Notes under the pieces: generated by a model
Databases searched by the model: none
Told to the model about the DNA's origin: nothing
The model's input: the letters and a program-made list of their open reading frames with translations, nothing else
In this document: positions 8,798 to 16,751 of the stretch, piece after piece
Layout: the number at the start of each line of letters is the position of its first letter
Numbering within the stretch: position 1 is the first letter of the stretch
From: Verrucomicrobiia bacterium
Lineage (GTDB): Bacteria > Verrucomicrobiota > Verrucomicrobiia > JADLBR01
DNA: 34,199 nucleotides
Direction: 5' to 3'
NCBI GenBank assembly: GCA_020847615.1
Contig: JADLBR010000392.1
Span: 1-34,199, forward strand
Made by a program: the position numbers and the translations under genes

Positions 8798-10774
8798 TCA
8801 TGGGCCCGTCGCCTTGCTGGTGGGTGCGGTCAGGTACTGGAGGCAAGGGAATAGGTCGCGCAGTTGGTCTCGTTCGGCGGGCTCTATCGAATTTGGGCCG
8901 ACGCTGATGGTGAGCAGGCCCTGGAGTGGGGATAGAGCCTTGATGCCGGCGGGTGTGAAATTGCCCTGAAGGTTGAGGTGGGCGAGCCGTCGGAGGCGGG
9001 TGAGGGCGGTGAGGTCGGCGTCGGTGAGGCGCGTCTCGCCCGAGATGGAAAGGCTGTGGAGGCGGGGCAGCGATCCGACGTGGCGCAGGCCCTGGCCGGA
9101 GATGGGCCCTTGCACCGAAAGATGCGACAGGGTCGGGTGATGGGCGAGCGCAGCGAGGTCGCCGTCGGAGGCGCCGACCAGTTCGAGGTTTTCCAGGTCT
9201 GTGCATTGGCCGAGGTCCAATGGCGGGCCATCGGTGTCCTGGAGGCGACCCAGGTCGAGATCCCTGAGGCGCGAAAGTTTGGCGAGGTGGCATGCGCCGG
9301 CCCGAGTGATGTTCGTTGAATAGATTTCCAGGTCTTCGAGCGAGGTGATCGAACCGATCGCGGCAAGGCTGGCGTCGGAGATGGAGTACGGCACGAAGAG
9401 GCGCAAGCTCTTCAGATCCCGCAGCGCGGCGAGCGCACGCGGGGTGGCGTCGGTGATAGTTTCGCCCCGGAGACAGATAGATTGTAGGGTGGGTACGCGG
9501 GCGAGGATGCGGGCTGATTCGTCGGTGAGGCCGTGACCATTGGCCATCATGAGGGATCGGATACCGGGGAGGCTGGCGATGCAGGATATGCCCGAATCGG
9601 TGAAGGGACCCGCGTGATAGACGATGACCTCGCGCAAGCCGGTCATGCGCCCGATGTGTTCGAGGGACCGATCGGTGGCGCGGGCCTCGGGCGAAGGGCC
9701 GCCGCCGAATGAGGCTCCGTCGTCGACACTAAAGGTCTCGAGGTTTGGCAGCGGTCCCAGGGTCAGGAGTGTTTTGTCTGCTATCGGGCCCGAAAGCCGG
9801 AGGCTGCGGAGTTTTGCGAGTTGTGCGATGGGGGAGAGGTCCGCGTCGGTGCGCACCCATCCAAGAAACAGTTCCCGGAGACCGGAGATCCGACCGATTC
9901 GCTTGATCTCCTCGGAGGTGCCCGTCTCGCGGAGGCTGAGCGCCTCGAGCACGGGGCACTTCGCCAGGACCTCGAGGGGTGCGGGGCCGATATCGAGGGC
10001 ATTGGAGGAAAATCTACGGAGCCTGGGGAGAGCGGCGAGCGCGCTGGGCAGGCCGATGGGGAGCATTCTCTGATGCAGGGCGAAGTCCTCGAGATTTGTC
10101 ATGTGGGCGAGAAGAGCCCAGCCGTCGGGGGTGACGGTGCCGCCGCCGCTGATGTTCAAGTGGGTAAGGTCCCGGAGCCGCGCGATGTGTGCGAGGCCAG
10201 TGTCATCGAGGCCGGGCATGTGGAGGTAGAGTTGTCGGAGGCATGGGAGGTCGGCGAGGGCCGCGAGGCCGGGGTTGGAGATCGCGGAGTTCCTCAGGGT
10301 GAGGCGTGCGATCTTGGGAAATGCGGCGACGGTGGCGCGGAGGGCGCTGTCGCCCGGTGGCGACGGGGCCCCGAGGCCATCGATCTCGAGTTCGGTGATG
10401 GGTGTTGGGCGATCGAGGTGCAGCCCCGCAAGCCGGGCGCAGGCGATGCCGGTGACCTGCAGGCAAAGTCGGCGTCCCGGGGGCAACTCGATTTCGCCGA
10501 TCGCCGCCCCGAGGTACTCCCGTTTTTGTGGTGTGGCGGCAACGCTCGCTCGTGGGCATTCGGACTCTTCCTGCAACGAGGCCTTCAATATTCCGATGGG
10601 GTGATCTGTGGGGACTTGGAGTTTCTCGGCACTCGAGGGGGTAAACGCGGCGGTCGCGAGCATCGCTGCGGCGATGCGCGTGATGGGGTGATCCTGGCGG
10701 TAGGAACCCAGCACGATGCGATTGCAGCAGGACCAGAAGGGTCGGTCAAGGGGGCCACGATCACCCCTGTCCAC
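8798..10774 (-). CDS. Leucine-rich-repeat protein, probably exported
   Basis: This protein of up to 658 residues has roughly fifteen leucine-rich repeats of the ribonuclease-inhibitor/AMN1-like style. Typical lines are LPCLRQLYLHMPGLDDTGLA, LRDLTHLNISGGG, LPRLHSLSISGETRLTDADL and LRRLAHLNLQGN. LRR solenoids bind proteins, and such proteins are frequent in Planctomycetes and Verrucomicrobia with mostly unknown partners. The start is unsure. The frame opens with GTG at 10774. A GTG at 10714 would place a signal-like segment (ITRIAAAMLATAAFTPSSA) near the N-terminus, and an ATG at 10663 lies inside that segment. None has a good Shine-Dalgarno. It follows the thioesterase gene by 35 bp. No transmembrane segment or kinase domain is present. 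Confidence 0.85.
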   Translation of the reverse strand: MDRGDRGPLDRPFWSCCNRIVLGSYRQDHPITRIAAAMLATAAFTPSSAEKLQVPTDHPIGILKASLQEESECPRASVAATPQKREYLGAAIGEIELPPGRRLCLQVTGIACARLAGLHLDRPTPITELEIDGLGAPSPPGDSALRATVAAFPKIARLTLRNSAISNPGLAALADLPCLRQLYLHMPGLDDTGLAHIARLRDLTHLNISGGGTVTPDGWALLAHMTNLEDFALHQRMLPIGLPSALAALPRLRRFSSNALDIGPAPLEVLAKCPVLEALSLRETGTSEEIKRIGRISGLRELFLGWVRTDADLSPIAQLAKLRSLRLSGPIADKTLLTLGPLPNLETFSVDDGASFGGGPSPEARATDRSLEHIGRMTGLREVIVYHAGPFTDSGISCIASLPGIRSLMMANGHGLTDESARILARVPTLQSICLRGETITDATPRALAALRDLKSLRLFVPYSISDASLAAIGSITSLEDLEIYSTNITRAGACHLAKLSRLRDLDLGRLQDTDGPPLDLGQCTDLENLELVGASDGDLAALAHHPTLSHLSVQGPISGQGLRHVGSLPRLHSLSISGETRLTDADLTALTRLRRLAHLNLQGNFTPAGIKALSPLQGLLTISVGPNSIEPAERDQLRDLFPCLQYLTAPTSKATGP

Positions 10775-10809
10775 ACTGTGGTCTCTGGGGGCCGGTTATT
10801 TCGCAGGGA

Positions 10810-11196
10810 TCAACGTTGGCGGAGGCGTTTGGCGAAGGTTTCGGCGGATGCGATCGCGCGGCGATGGATGCCGCGGGCGATGAGGGCATTTCCGTCGCGG
10901 GCATCGAGTTGGAAGAGGATGCGGGTGCCCTCGGCGCGGACGATGCGGGCGGTGCAGGTGACCGAGGTGCCGACGGGGCTGGGGGCGAGGTGCTGGAGAT
11001 CGATGGCGATGCCGAGGGAGATCTCGCCGGGCGCGAGGAATGGCTTCAGCGCCTCGATGGCGGCGTGCTCGAGGTGCCAGATCAGAGATGGCGTGCTCAG
11101 AACGGGTGGGACGGGCGGGCCGAAATCAATCGTGTGGCTCGCGTCGACGACGAAGGTCGAGGTGGCGATAGCTCCGGCGCGGGGTCTTTCCCTCAT
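10810..11196 (-). CDS. Hotdog-fold thioesterase, fluoroacetyl-CoA thioesterase (FlK)-like
   Basis: This is a 128-residue cytoplasmic protein of the single-hotdog thioesterase type. LSTPSLIWHLEHAAIEAL is the hotdog helix with flanks. The candidate catalytic set is Thr35, Glu43 and His69 (IDLQHLAPSPVG). The spacings of 8 and 26 residues match Thr42, Glu50 and His76 of Streptomyces FlK. Family members hydrolyse acyl-CoA thioesters. Fluoroacetate need not be the substrate: relatives are widespread and mostly uncharacterised. The start codon lies 4 nt after the stop of the heparinase-like gene, so the two are probably co-translated, an odd pairing of an exported polysaccharide enzyme with a CoA enzyme. 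Confidence 0.88.
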   Translation of the reverse strand: MRERPRAGAIATSTFVVDASHTIDFGPPVPPVLSTPSLIWHLEHAAIEALKPFLAPGEISLGIAIDLQHLAPSPVGTSVTCTARIVRAEGTRILFQLDARDGNALIARGIHRRAIASAETFAKRLRQR

Positions 11197-11200
11197 GGCG

Positions 11201-13084
11201 CTATTTCCAGTTGGCGAGGGGCGTCAGGGCGGGCGGTTTGGGCGGGGTTGCGCCGTCGGATGGCACGAGCCACACGGCGACGCGGGATTCGGGGACAGAT
11301 TTGGTCTGGATGGCGAGTTTTCGGATGCCCTTGTTGTTCGCCTGTTTCGCGGGATTGGGAGACGTGGACAGCGGCACGGCGTCCATGGCGGCGAACTTGG
11401 CCCCGGCGGGCGACAGGAGATACGCCTGGAGTTCCTTTCCTTTGAGCGAGAGGCGCGCGCCGCGTCCGTCTTTCGAGATCTGGATCGTGGCGGGGGTGTG
11501 CATGAACCACCAGATATCCGTATCCGGGGCGGCGCCGCGGATCTCGTCTTGGACCAAAACCGTTTTGCGATCGAGCAGGGCGATGCCGCGGCGGACGTCC
11601 TTGGCGCGACCGGGATAGGCGTCGGCTAGGTCCATGACGCCGCGGGCGCGCTCGGGTTTGGAATGGAAGGCGGTGATCTTGGCTTCGGATTTGGGGTCTT
11701 GGTCTGGGGTGGCGTCGGGTCGGATGACGAGGGTGTTGTGTCCTTCGGCGCGCATGCGGTAGTAATCCCAGCGCTGTTTGCCGAAGTAGCCGGGGAGGTT
11801 GTAATTGTCGGCGCCGATGTCGACGGCCCAGCGCTGGCCGAGGGCCTCCATGACGAAGACGCCGAGGTCGAGGTTGCTGTGATTGGCCTTGTTGTCGCCG
11901 GCCTTGAAGGCGACCCAGGTGGCATCCTTGTCGCCCCAGGCGCCGCGGAGCGAGGCGACCTCGGTGATGCGGAAGTAGCGGTCGAGCGGGGCGGTGCCGG
12001 CGCCGGCCTCGGAACCGGGCAGATAGTATGCGAGGTCGAAGGCATCGGGGCGGGCGTTCTGGATCTGGAACGCGGCGTACTCGGGGCGTTTGAAGCGGGA
12101 GGCCAACCAGAAGAGCTGGGGTGCGCGGATGGTGCCCTCGTGGGAGTCCGCATAGCTGAAAGAGCGGCCCGTGGGGCCGGACATGTGGATGGGGAAGGTG
12201 CCCGCCTCGGAAAAGCCGGGCATGTCGGACAGCCCGAAGTCGGAGCCGAGGGCGGTGTCCAGCGCGCGGAGGTAGGCGACGTTGTACATGGTGGCGTAAC
12301 CCCAGTAGCCGGGCCCCTCGTTCCACGCTCCGTCCGGGGCGAAGTGCGCCATGGCGAGCTGGATGGACTGGAGGCCGGCGGCGAGGATGTCGGCGGCGAT
12401 CTTGGGCTGCTCGTCGGCGATGGCGAGGGCGCCTATGGCGATGCCGCCGTTGCACACCTGATTCCAGTTGTGCTCGGCCTTGGCCCACCATCCGGAGCGC
12501 GTCTTGCCGGAATAGACATCGAGCGCGGGCGTCAGGCCGTGGCGGATGATCGCGTCGCGGATGGCGGCGCGGCGGTCGGGAGTCCAGTAGGAGAACAGCC
12601 AGTCGTAGCCCAGGGCGAAGGCGGCGGTCATCTCGGCGACGTCGAGGAAGTGCTTGGGGTTCCAGTCCTTGAATTTGGCCGCCGCGTCCAGTTCGATCCA
12701 GGCGCGCTCGGCATATTTTCGGTCACCGGTGAGGCGGAAGGCGAGGCCGAGGGTGGCGACGCGGTCGAGGACGCGGCGGCTCGTGGCCAGGAGGCGGAGG
12801 CCGTCGGGGATCTCGTATTTCGACGGGGCTTCGCCGAGCATCTTGGATGCGGAGCGGAGAAGGTCGGCATGCCATTCCTTGAGTCGGGGGTGGGCGGCGA
12901 CGTCCTTCTTGATGCGCGCGAAATCTGTTTCGGTGAGCAGCAGGCGGGGGTGGGAGCGGCGGAGGGTCGAGAGGACGGAGGAGGCGGGCGGGGTCTTGAC
13001 GGTCGGCTTGGTCTCGGCGGCGTCAATGGGCGCGATGGCGCAACCGAGGACAGCCAGCACGATCACGGTGGCGGGTCGCTTCAT
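11201..13084 (-). CDS. Heparinase II/III-family polysaccharide lyase-like protein, exported
   Basis: This 627-residue protein has an N-terminal signal (MKRPATVIVLAVLGC); the AVLGC ending suggests a lipoprotein with Cys15 at the mature N-terminus. Residues about 40-350 form the alpha/alpha-toroid, and about 375 to the end form the beta-sandwich of the heparinase II/III family. The conserved features are AEHNWNQVCNGG (Asn206, Asn208), NEGPGYWGYA (Tyr260), NHSNLDLGVF (His402) and AEGHNTLVI (His449). These fit the Tyr/His/Asn active site of alginate- and heparin-lyase relatives. The substrate is probably an acidic (uronic-acid-containing) polysaccharide, not determined further. I chose ATG 13084 because it begins the signal; a longer start adds a proline-rich stretch. 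It lies 60 bp after the propeller gene and 4 bp before the thioesterase gene. Confidence 0.92.
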   Translation of the reverse strand: MKRPATVIVLAVLGCAIAPIDAAETKPTVKTPPASSVLSTLRRSHPRLLLTETDFARIKKDVAAHPRLKEWHADLLRSASKMLGEAPSKYEIPDGLRLLATSRRVLDRVATLGLAFRLTGDRKYAERAWIELDAAAKFKDWNPKHFLDVAEMTAAFALGYDWLFSYWTPDRRAAIRDAIIRHGLTPALDVYSGKTRSGWWAKAEHNWNQVCNGGIAIGALAIADEQPKIAADILAAGLQSIQLAMAHFAPDGAWNEGPGYWGYATMYNVAYLRALDTALGSDFGLSDMPGFSEAGTFPIHMSGPTGRSFSYADSHEGTIRAPQLFWLASRFKRPEYAAFQIQNARPDAFDLAYYLPGSEAGAGTAPLDRYFRITEVASLRGAWGDKDATWVAFKAGDNKANHSNLDLGVFVMEALGQRWAVDIGADNYNLPGYFGKQRWDYYRMRAEGHNTLVIRPDATPDQDPKSEAKITAFHSKPERARGVMDLADAYPGRAKDVRRGIALLDRKTVLVQDEIRGAAPDTDIWWFMHTPATIQISKDGRGARLSLKGKELQAYLLSPAGAKFAAMDAVPLSTSPNPAKQANNKGIRKLAIQTKSVPESRVAVWLVPSDGATPPKPPALTPLANWK

Positions 13085-13144
13085 ATACGGGGACGAGGAT
13101 AGGGCCGGAGGCGGTGGCGGTACAACATCCAACGCCCGACGACA

Positions 13145-16100
13145 CTACTGGGGCCTGAGGTGGAAGAAGGCGCGGCCGTCAGGCAGAAAGAACCGGAACT
13201 CGACCTCGCCAGAAGGCATGTTGGTGATCTGGGGCGCGGACATGGGGAAGGGGGCGAAGTGGACGAGGTTGGAGGATTTCTCGACGGCGATGGTCAGGGT
13301 GAAGAGGCGGTTGGTTTCGTTGCGCTGGATGAGGGGATAGGGGGCGAGGCTATCGCGGATCTGCTGGCCGCTGAAGTAACCCTCGGCGTTGAGGTTGGAG
13401 AGGGCGCCGCCGAGGTTGGCGAACAGGGCCGAGACCCGCGACGCCTGATTGGAGGCGGGGTCGAAGCCGAGTTCGGCGAGTTGGAGTTCGGATCCGTCGC
13501 TGAGGCCGTCGCCGTCGGTGTCAGCGTCGAAGGCGAGTGCTGAGGCGGTGAGTGTGATGTCGTAGGGGTTCTCGCCCGAATCGTTGTTTGCGATATGGAC
13601 GGCGGCGGTCTTTGCGCCCGACGTTATGGGGGAGATGGTGACGGTGAATGAGTTGCTATTTCCGGGTGCGATAGGGGATGACGCGAAGGCGGTGACGGTG
13701 AAGTCCGCGGCGTGGGGTCCGTCGACTGTGATGCTGAAGAGATTGGTTAGGTTGGAGGGATCGGACAGGGGCGTTTCGCCGAGGTTTCGTATCGTGAAGG
13801 ATAGGGTGGTATTGGTGCCCACGAGCACATTGCCGAAACTCCCGGCGCCGCCGTCCGCGATCTCAAAGCCGGCCGGCCGTTCAATCGAGATGTCAGGACC
13901 ATGGATGTTGGCCTCGGCCACGAAGGATGCGATCGTCACGGGGTTAGCGCCGGCGGAGAGGAACTGTCCGCCGGCGAACAGGCGCGCGGAGCCATCGGTG
14001 GCCAGGGCGTTCACCGAGTCATCCACTCCGCCGCCAAGGGGTGCCCAGCGGCTGGTGGGCGCATCCCAGCGGGCGACCCGCTTGACGGAAATGGCGCTGG
14101 TCGATGCGTCTGCGGCGGAGGTGAAGTCGCCCCCGACGTAGATTTCGTTTGTGGAAAGGGCGGCGATTGCGGACACGGGGTTATTGACGCCGTTCTGGGT
14201 GGGTGTGCCGAGGCGGGACCAGGAGGAACCGTTCCACAGGCCGATGCGGTTGGCGGAGATGGAGGCGGAGGACGCGTCGGCGACGGTGGTGAACCAGCCC
14301 CCGAGGTATATGGCGTTCGTGGCGGGTGCGGCGATGGCCATAACAAAAGAGTCTGCGCCGTTCTGGGTTGCGGAACCGAGCGGTGACCATGCGGCGCCGT
14401 TCCACAGGGCGATGCGGTTGGCGGAGATAGAGGCTGAGGAGGCGTCGGCGACGTTGGTGAAGGAGCCCCCGACGTAGATGGCGTTGGTGGCGGCGGCGGC
14501 GATGGCGTAGACTTCAGTATCGGCGCCGTTCTGGGTTGCGGAACCGAGGGGGGACCATGCGGCGCCGTTCCACAGGCCGATGCGCCTGGTGGAGATGGAG
14601 GCGGAGGAGGCGTCGGCGGCGGTGGAGAACGCGCCCCCGACGTAGATCGCGTTGGATGCGGCCGCGGCGATGGCCCACACGGTGTTGTTGACCCCGTTCT
14701 GGGCGGGGGTCCCGAGCGGGGACCAGGCAGATCCATCCCACCTGGCAATGCGGTTGGCGTTCGTGTTGCCGATGCGCGTGAAGGCGCCGCCGACGTAGAG
14801 GTCGGCGCCGGCCATGGCGAGCGCGTTGACATCGTCGTTGGCGCCGCCGTCGTGCGCGGGCGTCTGGATCCAGCGATTGGTCGTGGCGTCCCACATGGCG
14901 ATGCGCTTGGCGAGGATGGATCCGGAGGAGGCGTCCGCGATCGAGGAAAAATTGCCGCCGACATAGACGGCGCTTGTGGAGAGGGCGGCTATGGCGCGGA
15001 CGCTGGAATTGGCGCCGTTCTGGGCTGCGGTGCCCAGGCGGGACCATGCGGCGCCGTTCCAGAAGGCGATGCGATTGGCGGAGATTGAGGCGGAGGATGC
15101 GTCGGCGACGGAGGTGAAGTCACCCCCGATGTAGACGGCGTTGGTGGCTGGGGCGGCGATGTCGTACACGGAGTTGTTGGCGCCATTCTGGGTTGGGGTG
15201 CCGAGGCGTGACCATGCCGCGCCGTTCCAGAGGGCGATGCGGTTAGCGGAAAGGGAGGGTGAGGAGGCGTCGGCGACATTGGTGAATAAGCCCCCGATGT
15301 AGAGGGCGTTGGTGGCGGGCGCGGCGATGGCGTACACGGAGTTGTTGGCCCCATTCTGGGTTGGGGTCCCGAGACGTGACCATGCGGCGCCGTTCCAGAG
15401 GGCGATGCGGTTGGCGGAAATGAAGTTGGTGGAGGCGTCGGCGACGTTGGTGAAGGAGCCGCCGACGTAAATGGCGTTGGTGGCTGGGGCGGCGATGGCG
15501 TTGACGAACGAGCCCGCGCCGTTCTGGATTGGGGTCCCGAGCGGGGACCATGCGGCACCGTTCCACAGGGCGGCGTAGCGGGCGGAGATGGAGGCGGAGG
15601 AGGCGTCGGCGACGGAGGTGAATGTGCCCCCGATGTAGACGGCGTTGGTGGCGGGGGCTGCGATGGCGTACACGGAGTTGCCGGCCCCATTTTGGGTTGG
15701 TGTGCCGAGGCGAGACCATGCGGCGCCGTTCCAAAGGGCGACATTTCGGGCGGCGATGAAGCTGGTGGAGGCGTCGGCCAGGTTGGTGAATGTGCCGCCG
15801 ACGTAGACGGCATTGGTGGCCGGTGCCGCGATGGCGCTGATGGTGCCATCCGCGCCGTTCTGGGCGACCGTGCCGAGGGGGAACCAGGAGGAGCCGTTCC
15901 AGCGGGCGATATTCCTTGCGGGGGTGTTGCCGATGGCCGTGAACGACCCACCGACATAGACGTCGCCGCCCACGACAGCGGCTGCGGTGATGTCTCCGTT
16001 CGCGCCCGAGACGGCAGTGACGGCGCCCAGGCTCGACCATTCGGCGTCGCTGAAGGTGGGGTCGATGCGGACGGGATAGGCCGCACCGGCGTCACAAACG

Positions 16101-16732
16101 AGGATCGCGAGGCGGTCGTCGGACAGCGTGTCGATGCGGGCGGGCAGCTCTCTGCCGCGGGCGTCGAGGACGCGGAGGCGGCTGTAGGCCAGTTCGCGCC
16201 CAGAGCCGTCGAGGGTGAGGATGGCGCCGGGCGCGACGGCGCGGGCGCGTGCGCCGGTCAGGCCGAGTTCAACGCGCAACTCCCCCTCGCCGGGGGGGCG
16301 TTCCGCGACGATGAAGTCCTGCCGGAGGCCATCGACGCTGACCGAGTATTCCTCCTTCAGGCCGGACCGGACGAAGGAGACGATATTTTCCGCGATGTGG
16401 ATCTGGCCGGACGGGGCGAGGGTGAGGGATTCGCTGGAAGAACTGTCGCCGCGACCAACCTCGGTGGCGATGAGTCGGAGGCGCGAACCGTCCTCGGTGG
16501 AGGCGAGCCAGAGGCCCTCGGGGGTGGCATGGCCCTCAAGTTTCTGGAACGCGCAGTGGAGGCGGGCGCCGCCGGGCACGGGCCGGATGCCGAGTGCGTC
16601 GCCCTTGTAGTCGGCTCCGGCGCGGGCGCCGATTTCAGAGAAGGGGATGGCGCCACCGGATTCGGCGGAGGCGGATGCGGGGGGGGCCAGCAGGGCGATG
16701 GCGAGGCAGGCGAAGCGGGGATGTGTGTTCAT
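13145..16732 (-). CDS. Giant exported propeller-repeat protein with choice-of-anchor-D domain (paralog B)
   Basis: This 1195-residue protein starts with a signal peptide (MNTHPRFACLAIALLAPPASASA). Residues about 25-245 form a domain shared with its upstream paralog, ending GAAYPVRIDPTFSDAEW. Then follow ten 56-residue repeats and three short ones, each with an SRLGT-QNG turn, an AIAAPATNAVYVGG strand and an ISANRIALWNG close. These resemble the Rax2/delta-60 style of beta-propeller blade. Residues about 945-1065 are a choice-of-anchor-D (HYDIN/ASPM-like) immunoglobulin-type domain. A DTDGDGLSDGSE calcium-binding motif begins near 1071, followed by a C-terminal domain ending FFHLRPQ. There is no membrane anchor or PEP-CTERM. 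It is probably a secreted or surface protein; its ligand is unknown. It begins 19 bp after the upstream paralog and lacks a visible Shine-Dalgarno. Confidence 0.9.
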   Translation of the reverse strand: MNTHPRFACLAIALLAPPASASAESGGAIPFSEIGARAGADYKGDALGIRPVPGGARLHCAFQKLEGHATPEGLWLASTEDGSRLRLIATEVGRGDSSSSESLTLAPSGQIHIAENIVSFVRSGLKEEYSVSVDGLRQDFIVAERPPGEGELRVELGLTGARARAVAPGAILTLDGSGRELAYSRLRVLDARGRELPARIDTLSDDRLAILVCDAGAAYPVRIDPTFSDAEWSSLGAVTAVSGANGDITAAAVVGGDVYVGGSFTAIGNTPARNIARWNGSSWFPLGTVAQNGADGTISAIAAPATNAVYVGGTFTNLADASTSFIAARNVALWNGAAWSRLGTPTQNGAGNSVYAIAAPATNAVYIGGTFTSVADASSASISARYAALWNGAAWSPLGTPIQNGAGSFVNAIAAPATNAIYVGGSFTNVADASTNFISANRIALWNGAAWSRLGTPTQNGANNSVYAIAAPATNALYIGGLFTNVADASSPSLSANRIALWNGAAWSRLGTPTQNGANNSVYDIAAPATNAVYIGGDFTSVADASSASISANRIAFWNGAAWSRLGTAAQNGANSSVRAIAALSTSAVYVGGNFSSIADASSGSILAKRIAMWDATTNRWIQTPAHDGGANDDVNALAMAGADLYVGGAFTRIGNTNANRIARWDGSAWSPLGTPAQNGVNNTVWAIAAAASNAIYVGGAFSTAADASSASISTRRIGLWNGAAWSPLGSATQNGADTEVYAIAAAATNAIYVGGSFTNVADASSASISANRIALWNGAAWSPLGSATQNGADSFVMAIAAPATNAIYLGGWFTTVADASSASISANRIGLWNGSSWSRLGTPTQNGVNNPVSAIAALSTNEIYVGGDFTSAADASTSAISVKRVARWDAPTSRWAPLGGGVDDSVNALATDGSARLFAGGQFLSAGANPVTIASFVAEANIHGPDISIERPAGFEIADGGAGSFGNVLVGTNTTLSFTIRNLGETPLSDPSNLTNLFSITVDGPHAADFTVTAFASSPIAPGNSNSFTVTISPITSGAKTAAVHIANNDSGENPYDITLTASALAFDADTDGDGLSDGSELQLAELGFDPASNQASRVSALFANLGGALSNLNAEGYFSGQQIRDSLAPYPLIQRNETNRLFTLTIAVEKSSNLVHFAPFPMSAPQITNMPSGEVEFRFFLPDGRAFFHLRPQ
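13905..16040 (-). repeat. Tandem 168-bp coding repeat array (paralog B)
   Basis: The array encodes ten full 56-residue units and three shorter ones. The segment GCGCCGTTCTGGGTTGCGG, as read on the plus strand, recurs at 14356 and 14524, exactly 168 bp apart. Order along the protein: one short, six full, one short, four full, one short. Neighbouring units are nearly identical at DNA level (for example the units around 15000-15400), which suggests recent duplication or gene conversion. Confidence 0.9.
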
Positions 16733-16751
16733 GGGGTTGGGGCTGTGGGGG

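Noticed and set aside
11663-13102. 479-codon plus-strand open frame
   Set aside because: It is antisense to the heparinase-like gene, whose family motifs are clear; the Gly/Glu/Val-rich translation is a shadow.
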